Position numbers and translations under genes: made by a program. A DNA stretch of 64,000 nucleotides, taken from assembly GCF_001898575.1 (NCBI RefSeq), contig NZ_MKUD01000025.1, positions 125,892-189,891 of the forward strand, written 5' to 3'. Origin of the DNA: Spirosoma sp. 48-14. Lineage in GTDB: Bacteria; Bacteroidota; Bacteroidia; Cytophagales; Spirosomataceae. This document shows positions 58,039 through 64,000 of the stretch, one piece after another. Position 1 is the stretch's first letter. Each line of letters opens with the position of its first letter. The notes beneath the pieces were generated by a model. It saw nothing but the letters and a program-made list of their open reading frames with translations, was not told where the DNA came from and searched no databases.

Positions 58039-58272
58039 ATGGTACTTTTAAACGCCTTCGTTGATGGTCTTATGTACGCCATAATTCTAGGTTGCGTACT
58101 AATGAACGTAAGTATTTACGTAGCTATCTTGGTTACTCCGCCCTCGTGGTTTCGCGGCCTTCGTCGCTGGTTTCGTAAACGCTGGTTGCTGTATGCCGAT
58201 GATTTCGGCGGGCTTCTGGTAATCGCTTCGGCGTTTATTCTGCTATGGCTGGGCCTTGTAATCGTCGGGTAA
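58039..58272 (+). CDS. small phage membrane protein, two helices
   Basis: 77 residues with two hydrophobic segments (about 6-30 and 56-76) separated by a basic loop (FRGLRRWFRKRW). This gives a hairpin in the inner membrane. The function is unknown; in prophages such proteins may alter lysogen physiology or block other phages. The next gene starts two bases after its stop. Confidence 0.6.
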   Translation: MVLLNAFVDGLMYAIILGCVLMNVSIYVAILVTPPSWFRGLRRWFRKRWLLYADDFGGLLVIASAFILLWLGLVIVG

Positions 58273-58273
58273 G

Positions 58274-58663
58274 ATGGAAGACTTTCACCCAACAGCCTTT
58301 ATACAGGCCCACGAATTAATCGAACTGTTCGGGCCGTTTCTGCCCGATGCCTGGGCGGAAAATCCGGGGCAATACGCCGAAGATTTAACGCTATGGTTGG
58401 CCGAATTTGATTTAACCGTATCGGCCAAAAACCTAACCGGATTCGACTTAATTAAAGCCGCCCGCAATCGAGCAAAACGGCTCTATTACCGCGATTATCA
58501 ACGCCAAACCGATACGGCTATAGACGAAATGTTTATACGGTTCTGGCTGGAAGTAGCCCTACTTAAAACCATTCGCGCTGACCCGTCAATATGCCGGGCC
58601 TGTAATGAATACTATTCGTTTCTGTCCACAATTACTACCCCTATCAATTATTCACTGAATTAA
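58274..58663 (+). CDS. phage protein, unknown function
   Basis: 129 residues, soluble and largely helical, rich in aromatic and charged residues (FDLIKAARNRAKRLYYRDYQ). One CxxC is near the end (CRACNEYY), which could bind metal if paired with another partner. No family recognised. The gene touches its neighbours on both sides, so it is probably translated with them. Confidence 0.55.
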   Translation: MEDFHPTAFIQAHELIELFGPFLPDAWAENPGQYAEDLTLWLAEFDLTVSAKNLTGFDLIKAARNRAKRLYYRDYQRQTDTAIDEMFIRFWLEVALLKTIRADPSICRACNEYYSFLSTITTPINYSLN

Positions 58664-58679
58664 ACCTCTACCCTTTCCC

Positions 58680-58796
58680 ATGTATAACCCCAACAGCGAA
58701 AGCAACCGCGATACTACCGGCGTACTGTGTACCGGCCTACTCTGCGTCGTCGCAATCATAGCCGTTTTTGTACGGCTCTTTTGGTCAATCCTTTAA
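58680..58796 (+). CDS. 38-residue phage membrane miniprotein
   Basis: 38 residues: a polar N-terminus (MYNPNSESNRDTTG) and one hydrophobic helix (LLCVVAIIAVFVRLF). It fills the gap between its neighbours on the same strand, 16 bases behind the previous stop and 11 bases ahead of the next start. Position and a clean single-helix sequence support it; its small size means it needs confirmation. Confidence 0.5.
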   Translation: MYNPNSESNRDTTGVLCTGLLCVVAIIAVFVRLFWSIL

Positions 58797-58807
58797 ACCC
58801 TGTAAGT

Positions 58808-59836
58808 ATGGAACAGGAATTAGAACCCGCCTATTACGCCGTCATTCCGGCAACTGTCCGGTATGATAAGCGAATCCCGCCAAACGCAAAATTACTCTAT
58901 GGTGAAATAACAGCCTTATGCAATAAACGGGGCTATTGTTGGGCAAGTAATCAACATTTTGCCGCCCTCTACAGTGTGCATAAAGACACCATTAGCGCGT
59001 GGGTTAGTGCCTTAGAAAAGTGCGACTACATACGCACCCAAAAAGACGAAATGGCCCCAACCATTCGCCGGATTTATTTAACCGAAGCTACCCCGATAGC
59101 CGTAGGCAAAAAAGCCGAGGGTATAGGCAAAAAGACCGAGGGTATAGGCAAAAACGCCTATAGTAACCATAGGCAAAAAGACCGAGGGGTAACGGCGAAA
59201 ACGCCTACAGGTATAGGCAAAAAGACCGAGGGGTATAGGCAAAAAGACCGACATAATAATAAAGAGAATAATACAGAGAGTAATAAAGGGAATAATACAA
59301 AAAACACTTCCGACGCTAACGCGCCGGTTTCTCAAAAAAATTCTTCTTTAAAAAACGGTCAAAAAAAAGCCCCCCAAGTTGCGCCAATCCCCCCCGCCGA
59401 CACGCCTATAGTTACGCGAATCCGGCGCGTCATTCAGGCCCGCGATAGTGCATATACTTGGGATGGTAAAGAAGCAAAAGCCGCCGAACGAATAGCCGCA
59501 AAACTTCGGGTCGGCATCAATGCCAAGAAACGGGAAAACGACCCAACCGCGCCCGACTGTACCGACGACGAAATAGAAAACGCCTTTAACGTCCTGATCG
59601 ACCGGACGGCCGAATTAAAGGACTACTATCAATTCACCGATTTGCCCAACCTCAACAAGAATTACAATGCAATCGTTACCCAACTCCGAAACGCCCGTAA
59701 CAACGGAACTAGCAACAACCGAAACAGCTATAGTTCTAACGGCCGACAAGTGGCCCCGGCTCACAGATCAACAACGGAAAGAGTTAGCGAACTCTCTGCA
59801 ATGTTCAACGAATTTGATAGCGTCTTTGGCGGTTAG
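58808..59836 (+). CDS. phage replication-initiator-like helix-turn-helix protein
   Basis: 342 residues from ATG 58808. The first 100 residues are a helix-turn-helix module found in phage replication proteins and RepA-like initiators (NAKLLYGEITALCNKRGYCW, then FAALYSVHKDTISAWVSALE). A low-complexity, repeat-coded stretch rich in Gly-Lys (about residues 98-150) follows, then a Lys/Asn/Thr-rich linker. The C-terminal part (about 220-300) is charged and helical. It probably starts phage DNA replication or loads the helicase. Residues 287-342 are encoded in DNA that also encodes the start of the next gene. Confidence 0.72.
   Translation: MEQELEPAYYAVIPATVRYDKRIPPNAKLLYGEITALCNKRGYCWASNQHFAALYSVHKDTISAWVSALEKCDYIRTQKDEMAPTIRRIYLTEATPIAVGKKAEGIGKKTEGIGKNAYSNHRQKDRGVTAKTPTGIGKKTEGYRQKDRHNNKENNTESNKGNNTKNTSDANAPVSQKNSSLKNGQKKAPQVAPIPPADTPIVTRIRRVIQARDSAYTWDGKEAKAAERIAAKLRVGINAKKRENDPTAPDCTDDEIENAFNVLIDRTAELKDYYQFTDLPNLNKNYNAIVTQLRNARNNGTSNNRNSYSSNGRQVAPAHRSTTERVSELSAMFNEFDSVFGG
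59099..59252 (+). repeat. seven degenerate 21-22 base repeats, read in two frames
   Basis: The unit is TATAGGCAAAAAGACCGAGG plus one or two G. Seven copies follow each other. Some are read as GIGKKTEG and others, one frame over, as YRQKDRG or HRQKDRG, because one extra G in two copies shifts the frame. Two reading frames are open through the unit and the third has a TAG stop. Confidence 0.85.
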
Positions 59837-60449
59837 TTTCGCGGGTGACTATAAAACCTCTATTTACCTGAGTAAATACACGGCTAATCTGACGCCCGAA
59901 AAAGCTATAAACGCGCCGGGTGTTCAATTGTCAGTTATTCGACGGCATAACGAATCAAGTTTTTATAAAACGATTTCTCTGCTACTTGATCGGGCCAAAA
60001 TCCTGCTAAATGCAACCAATACGTTAACCCCTATTCAGATTTCAGATTGTGCCGCCCGGATTGCGAAACACTACTACTATTTGAAAATAGACGAAATTCT
60101 ATTAGTCATTCAACGGGCCGTAGACGGCTATTATGGCAAAGATTACAACCGTATCGACGGCGGGGTAGTGATGGAGTGGATAAGACGCTACGACGTAGAA
60201 GAACGAACCCCGTTGGTTGTTGCGTCCTCTACTGAGCCGGTCGAAATTGAGAAGAAAGAGAAACTAACCGCCGAAGGGTTAGACGACTTCTACAAAAAGG
60301 CATCCACAACCAAAAACCCGATGCCGAAGCCCGAACCAAAGCGGGTTTCTGACGACCGCCAAAAGCAAGCCGAAGCCCGCGCCCGCTACCTAGCCGAAAA
60401 ACGCGCCGGTATAGTCCAGGATTACAGCCAACCCCAAAACGCCGAATAA
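59667..60449 (+). CDS. phage protein overlapping the replication gene by 170 bases
   Basis: 260 residues. No family recognised. The body has a helical core (about 80-160: KAINAPGVQLSVIRRHNESS, AKILLNATNTLTPIQISDCA) that resembles some phage replication accessory proteins. The tail is charged and rich in Lys, Glu and Pro. The only ATG before residue 175 is at 59667, inside the preceding gene, and the next ATG would remove the conserved-looking core. That overlap is therefore probably real unless a GTG or TTG start is used. It ends one base into the next start (TAATG). Confidence 0.65.
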   Translation: MQSLPNSETPVTTELATTETAIVLTADKWPRLTDQQRKELANSLQCSTNLIASLAVSFAGDYKTSIYLSKYTANLTPEKAINAPGVQLSVIRRHNESSFYKTISLLLDRAKILLNATNTLTPIQISDCAARIAKHYYYLKIDEILLVIQRAVDGYYGKDYNRIDGGVVMEWIRRYDVEERTPLVVASSTEPVEIEKKEKLTAEGLDDFYKKASTTKNPMPKPEPKRVSDDRQKQAEARARYLAEKRAGIVQDYSQPQNAE

Positions 60450-60937
60450 TGTACCAAATGCCAATCCATCGGCCTAAAGTTCAGTTTGTGGCCGGTATCG
60501 ACCCCGATTTAGATAAATCCGGTTTGGTTATCTACGACCGAAAAGAAAACGCTTGGTTCTGTAAAACCGTCACTCAGTACGAACTACAGGAGATTATAAT
60601 AAGCGAATACAAAGCCGAAGAAATCGAAATTTTCGTAGAGTCCGGCTGGGACAATAACGGCTTTTTTCACATCGAAAAATTTCCCGAAACCTGGAAGGAT
60701 TGGGACGAAGACAAAAAGCTAAAATACATAGCTAAAGCCGCTACCCGCGTCGGTGAAAATTTCGGGGTTGGCAAATCAATCGTTCACATCCTGACCGCTA
60801 ACGGCTTCAAGGTTCAAACAAGACCGCCCAAGTCGGCTAAATGGGACACCCACACATTTAAACGCGCTACGGGCCTAGAAAAAGGCTACAACGAAGAAAT
60901 ACGGGACGCTTGCCGTACCATGTGGGACTTTAAATAA
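60449..60937 (+). CDS. RuvC-like Holliday-junction resolvase of phage type
   Basis: 162 residues with an RNase H-like fold. Candidate metal-binding acids are Asp18 (GIDPDLDKSG), Glu64 (FVESGW) and Asp153 (EIRDACRT), in the order of RuvC. The length and the short spacing fit phage-encoded RuvC-like resolvases rather than host RuvC. It would cut branched DNA made in replication or packaging. The start overlaps the previous stop by one base. Confidence 0.7.
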   Translation: MYQMPIHRPKVQFVAGIDPDLDKSGLVIYDRKENAWFCKTVTQYELQEIIISEYKAEEIEIFVESGWDNNGFFHIEKFPETWKDWDEDKKLKYIAKAATRVGENFGVGKSIVHILTANGFKVQTRPPKSAKWDTHTFKRATGLEKGYNEEIRDACRTMWDFK

Positions 60938-60981
60938 ATCGCTCAGTAGTCAAATTCTCAATCTATAAACCTGTTTCAATA

Positions 60982-61833
60982 ATGGAAATCACAAAAACCG
61001 AAATCCGCTATAACTACAGCGAAGACGAAATAACCCAATTAGGCCGCGATGTTGCCCGGCTAATGAATGACATTAAAACCAAAGAGGAAGAAAAAAAGAC
61101 GGTTGTAGCCGACTTTAACCACCAAATAGCCGATATAAAAAAGAACTTTAATAAAAACGTAGATCGGGTAAATAATGGCTTTGAAATGCGCGAAGTAGAA
61201 GCCCGACTACATAAGAATTACCTTACCAACGAAAAAGAGTATTACGACCCCGTTACGGGCGATTTACTCAAAACTGAGCCGTTCGAGCCGAAGGATTTAC
61301 AGCGGCATATTTCCGAATTTACCGACGACGTAAAAGCGTTTGAAAGTAAAGCCAAACCAACCCCGGCCGTCGAACCTGTAGTCGACGAAACCAGCGAAGA
61401 CGCCCCGGCCGACGAAGCCCCCAAAGAGCCGACGACAAACGAAGGATTTAGCCGGTTGGAGTATAACGAAGTCGAACAAATGACTATCGTTTCCCCGCTA
61501 ACCGAACGTCGTAACGGCCGCGAAAATTCGGCTAACTGGAAAATCGTTTGTCCGTCCGCTAAGAGCGAAGTAATCGAGCATTTTATTTGGCTGTTTCCTG
61601 AATTACGCGGCACGTTTGACGAGGTTAAAAAAGCCTTTGACGACTACCTAATTAGACTCGAAGACGTAGAAGCAACCGAAGCGGAAAACCAGACGGGCGA
61701 AGGCGAAGAAACGAGCGAGGAAAACCCCGCCCCGGAACCGGAAAAACCGAAGCGCAAAAAGAAAGAAAAATACGTATTGCGCCGATTACGAAACCAGCCA
61801 CCAACCGCCGAAAATAACGGCGAACAATCTTAA
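60982..61833 (+). CDS. coiled-coil phage protein, unknown function
   Basis: 283 residues. The N-terminal 75 residues are a strong coiled coil (LGRDVARLMNDIKTKEEEKK, NHQIADIKKNFNKNVDRVNN). A Pro/Glu/Ala-rich linker follows (about 130-155), then a small mixed domain (NSANWKIVCPSAKSEVIEHF). The end is a very basic tail (KPKRKKKEKYVLRRLR) that might bind nucleic acid. No family recognised. Confidence 0.6.
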   Translation: MEITKTEIRYNYSEDEITQLGRDVARLMNDIKTKEEEKKTVVADFNHQIADIKKNFNKNVDRVNNGFEMREVEARLHKNYLTNEKEYYDPVTGDLLKTEPFEPKDLQRHISEFTDDVKAFESKAKPTPAVEPVVDETSEDAPADEAPKEPTTNEGFSRLEYNEVEQMTIVSPLTERRNGRENSANWKIVCPSAKSEVIEHFIWLFPELRGTFDEVKKAFDDYLIRLEDVEATEAENQTGEGEETSEENPAPEPEKPKRKKKEKYVLRRLRNQPPTAENNGEQS

Positions 61834-61898
61834 ATTTTTGTTGAATTACGAGTAATAGCCGGGCCGATTTGCGCCCGGTTATTCTAACCCTTTCGGTT

Positions 61899-62150
61899 AT
61901 GGCAATTTACGATTTAAAAGCCGATAAAAAATTACTTGAACCCGGCGAAATAATCGGAAAACACCCCGATACCGGCGTAATCCATCGGCTAACGATTACG
62001 ACAAAAGGCCGTATAACCATCGAACGAAAACCCTACGTTTCATCTTGCGCCGATGGTTGGGTAAAGCACTATAACAACATCGAAGACGACGCCGAAAAAC
62101 ATCTTTTTCTAATCCTGAAAATCCGTCAAAATCCAGCCGAATGGCTGTAG
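61899..62150 (+). CDS. small phage protein, unknown function
   Basis: 83 residues from ATG 61899. A basic, beta-rich sequence (IGKHPDTGVIHRLTITTKGR) with one CADGW segment. No family recognised. The next gene begins four bases after its stop, so the two are cotranslated or cotranscribed. Confidence 0.55.
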   Translation: MAIYDLKADKKLLEPGEIIGKHPDTGVIHRLTITTKGRITIERKPYVSSCADGWVKHYNNIEDDAEKHLFLILKIRQNPAEWL

Positions 62151-62154
62151 TAAA

Positions 62155-62652
62155 ATGATTTACGAAGTCGGAAAATTCTATAACGTTCCGGTTGCCATTT
62201 TAGGCGAAACATACTACCGGGGTTTCTATCCAAACTCTGTAATTCCTTTAATGGGAGAGCAACACAACGACATAGAAATTATCAACGTAACGAGCGAACA
62301 TTATCATATTGATTGGCGATTTGTTCGGAATCGAAATTTTGCAATCGCTACCGATACGGATTATTCCGAAGTTATCGGTTTGGAACATGGAATAATAATA
62401 ATGCCGGAACATATCTTACGGATTGAAACCCGCCGTATGAAGTGCAAACGGGACTTTAGGGATTATCCAAGTCAGATAGCCCCCTGGTTTACGAAGTTGC
62501 AAGAAAAATACGCACACACGACGGCAAAAAATGGCCGTTGTCCGCACAAAGGTTTTGATATGACGACGATCAAGCCCGATGCTGAGGGTTGTATCACTTG
62601 CCCGCTACATGGTCTTAAATGGAACGCTACGGCTTGGAAATTACAACAATGA
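62155..62652 (+). CDS. phage protein with a C-terminal Rieske-type 2Fe-2S motif
   Basis: 165 residues. The first 110 residues have no recognised domain. The last 45 carry the spacing of a Rieske cluster: Cys129-x-His131 (RCPHKGF), 17 residues, then Cys149-x2-His152 (CPLHGLKW). Rieske motifs use C-x-H-x(15-17)-C-x2-H, and the HG(L)KW ending is typical. It should therefore bind a 2Fe-2S cluster, a rare feature in a phage gene. Its partner and reaction are unknown. Its stop overlaps the start of the next gene (ATGA). Confidence 0.7.
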   Translation: MIYEVGKFYNVPVAILGETYYRGFYPNSVIPLMGEQHNDIEIINVTSEHYHIDWRFVRNRNFAIATDTDYSEVIGLEHGIIIMPEHILRIETRRMKCKRDFRDYPSQIAPWFTKLQEKYAHTTAKNGRCPHKGFDMTTIKPDAEGCITCPLHGLKWNATAWKLQQ

Positions 62653-63197
62653 CAGATAAAGCGAAAAGCCTAGCCGAAAAGCTACTAGAGTTAGCCCGGC
62701 GCGGGGTTGGGGGCGAACGAGAAAACGCCGAACAACTTTTAATTAAGCATTTAAGTAATTACGGTTTGACACTTGAAGAATTTGAAAAAGATACGCAAAC
62801 CGTAAAGCTAACAATCGAATGGTTAAAGACGGATATTAATAATCAAAATTCATTTTACCGGCAAGTTGTCGCAAGTGTAATCGGGGGCGAACGTACAAAA
62901 GATTTTGAATCCTACATAAACGAAAAAACGCGCTATCAATGGTTAGAATTTGACGTTACGATAGCCGAAAAAATCGAAATCGAGCAAAAGATAGCCGTCT
63001 ATTGGGCCGATTATCAACAACAATTAGCAGTTTTCTACGCGGCCTACATTCAGAAAAATCATTTATACGCGTTGCCAGACCCAAACCAAACGGAACAAGA
63101 TTCCGAAGAAACGCCCGAAGAACGCCAAAAACGTTTGAAGCTAATGCGAATGATGGAAGGAATCGACCATAAACGAATTTTTAAAGAATTAAACTAA
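62649..63197 (+). CDS. DUF2786-like phage protein
   Basis: 182 residues from ATG 62649, which overlaps the previous stop by four bases (ATGA). The N-terminal region (AEKLLELARRGVGGERENAE, QLLIKHLSNYGLTLEEFEKD) matches the DUF2786 pattern of a helical repeat found in phage and bacterial proteins of unknown role. The middle is a mixed alpha/beta stretch with a YWADYQQQLAVFYAAYIQ helix. No enzyme motif is visible. Confidence 0.62.
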   Translation: MTDKAKSLAEKLLELARRGVGGERENAEQLLIKHLSNYGLTLEEFEKDTQTVKLTIEWLKTDINNQNSFYRQVVASVIGGERTKDFESYINEKTRYQWLEFDVTIAEKIEIEQKIAVYWADYQQQLAVFYAAYIQKNHLYALPDPNQTEQDSEETPEERQKRLKLMRMMEGIDHKRIFKELN

Positions 63198-63218
63198 AAC
63201 TTTTAAACTCTAATTTTT

Positions 63219-63878
63219 ATGATTCCCGCAATGAACCCCCTATTTCCTTCGGACAATACCCGGCCTGTTTCTCGTAAACGCGCTATGCCAACAGCCGCAA
63301 CTGATCGCTACAACAAAACGTTAGATTTTATTCGTAGTGTATTGAAATTTAACGCCGAAGTAGAATTACAATCGACAGCACTAAACCAACAGTTTGGCGT
63401 TAGTACGTCGTTTTTAACGGCCCTATTCAAACTAAATGCCGTAACGCGTCGGCGTAAACAAGGTAAATCGTATTACTACAAAGCCTTGCCAAAACTAGAA
63501 ACCGTTACCGCGCAAAATATTTCGGAAGAACTGGCAAAGGCTAATAAAAAAGACGACCCTAACGAGCCTGTTAAGCCGCAACCCGAAGAACTGGTAAAAA
63601 TTGCCGAAGCCAATAGCGCAAACGAGCCGGAACCCACTAACGCAATAATCCAGACCGACGAAAAAACCGACAAAACCGAAACGTATTTAATCGGGCTAAC
63701 TGGTGCGGATAATCTTAGCGATATGCTATACATTAATTTAGATAAAAAGCCGAAAGATTTTGATTCGGCAATGACTATGATTAATAACATGAATTGCGGG
63801 CCGGGGCAAAAAATAGTTTTGGTAAGTGTCGTTAGCGTATTCGAGCCGATTAGAAAATTAGAAGAAACAACCCTTTAA
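63219..63878 (+). CDS. phage protein, possible winged-helix DNA-binding
   Basis: 219 residues. An N-terminal region (about 30-85: TLDFIRSVLKFNAEVELQST, NQQFGVSTSFLTALFKLNAV, TRRRKQGKSYYYKAL) could be a winged helix. A Lys/Glu/Pro-rich linker follows, and the last 70 residues are a small mixed domain (TETYLIGLTGADNLSDMLYI). No family recognised. Confidence 0.55.
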   Translation: MIPAMNPLFPSDNTRPVSRKRAMPTAATDRYNKTLDFIRSVLKFNAEVELQSTALNQQFGVSTSFLTALFKLNAVTRRRKQGKSYYYKALPKLETVTAQNISEELAKANKKDDPNEPVKPQPEELVKIAEANSANEPEPTNAIIQTDEKTDKTETYLIGLTGADNLSDMLYINLDKKPKDFDSAMTMINNMNCGPGQKIVLVSVVSVFEPIRKLEETTL

Positions 63879-63889
63879 AATTTAACTCT

Positions 63890-64000
63890 ATGAGTTTTAA
63901 CACTTGCTCAAACGATTTGCCGCCAATCGAATTTAAGGGGTGCGAAGAATTGAAATTTACACCCCGACTCGCTGTTTATACTTGCTCTAGTAACCATGTA
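63890..64000 (+). CDS. phage protein start, cut by the window end
   Basis: 37 residues visible from ATG 63890, with no stop before base 64000. It has four Cys in 37 residues (CSND, GCEE, YTCSSN and one at residue 6), which may point to metal binding. Too little is present to name it. Confidence 0.5.
   Translation, partial: MSFNTCSNDLPPIEFKGCEELKFTPRLAVYTCSSNHV

Larger units (their letters stand above)
54317..64000. mobile_element. temperate prophage, integrase end (other end outside window)
   Basis: From the integrase (54368) to the window end all genes fit a lambda-like lysogeny and early module: integrase and S24 repressor on one strand, a divergent control region, and a packed early operon on the other. 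Genes are short, overlap or touch, and mostly lack chromosomal homologues I can name. The boundary with leuS lies between about 54317 and 54368. The attachment site core cannot be named because the right end is not in the window. No tRNA is at the junction. No structural (head/tail) genes are seen, so a phage-like satellite or an integrative element remains possible. Confidence 0.75.

Noticed and set aside
59099..59252. CRISPR array
   Set aside because: Repeats are adjacent, about 21 bases, without spacers, and lie in a coding gene.

Overview
The window looks like chromosomal DNA of a Cytophagales bacterium (phylum Bacteroidota), most like Spirosoma or a close relative. The evidence is SusC/SusD genes, a hybrid two-component sensor/AraC regulator, GH127-type arabinofuranosidases, DUF4097 and DUF1508 proteins, lipoproteins with Bacteroidota-type signals, and promoters with a TAnnTTTG -7 element 19 bases after a TTG. 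The genus is an inference. I saw no rRNA, tRNA or CRISPR array.

Positions 1-31,800 are mostly ordinary chromosome. They hold a TraB/GumN protein (cut by the window edge), the fused isobutyryl-CoA mutase IcmF, a glutaminyl cyclotransferase lipoprotein, a DUF1508 protein and a large protein with HExxH, propeller and probable barrel regions. Next come an ABC-2 exporter pair, a dicarboxylate/amino-acid symporter, a hybrid sensor kinase with a LytTR regulator behind it, and an ECF sigma / HEAT-repeat anti-sigma / DUF4097 x2 operon. Then follow an endonuclease III relative, an OmpA / helix-hairpin-helix x2 operon, a threonine aldolase, a GNAT-nitrilase fusion, a CHAP-type hydrolase, a DUF819 permease, and an Rrf2 regulator with its NAD(P)-binding partner. 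The last two share a TGTAAC-N7-ATTACA operator.

Positions 31,900-51,300 form a catabolic region. An AraC regulator, a DapA-family lyase and a DadA-like FAD oxidoreductase fit hydroxyproline breakdown. They lie beside two different GH127-clan beta-L-arabinofuranosidases and a SusC/SusD/lipoprotein uptake set. Plant extensins carry beta-L-arabinofuranose on hydroxyproline, so the region may take up these glycans, remove the arabinose and use the hydroxyproline. This link is my inference. A sugar-acid-type MFS transporter, a zinc alcohol dehydrogenase, a GDPD lipoprotein and a luciferase-like monooxygenase follow.

Leucyl-tRNA synthetase (51,388-54,231) is followed by one end of a temperate prophage that runs off the window. 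A tyrosine integrase and an S24 (CI/LexA-like) repressor lie on the minus strand. A tightly packed plus-strand early operon follows, with small regulators, membrane miniproteins, a replication-initiator-like protein, a RuvC-like resolvase, a protein with a Rieske-type 2Fe-2S motif, a DUF2786-like protein and several unknowns. The most unusual signals are here: a repeat translated in two reading frames, a 170-base gene overlap, the Rieske motif, and recurring TTTRCCGTAC-like boxes near the repressor.
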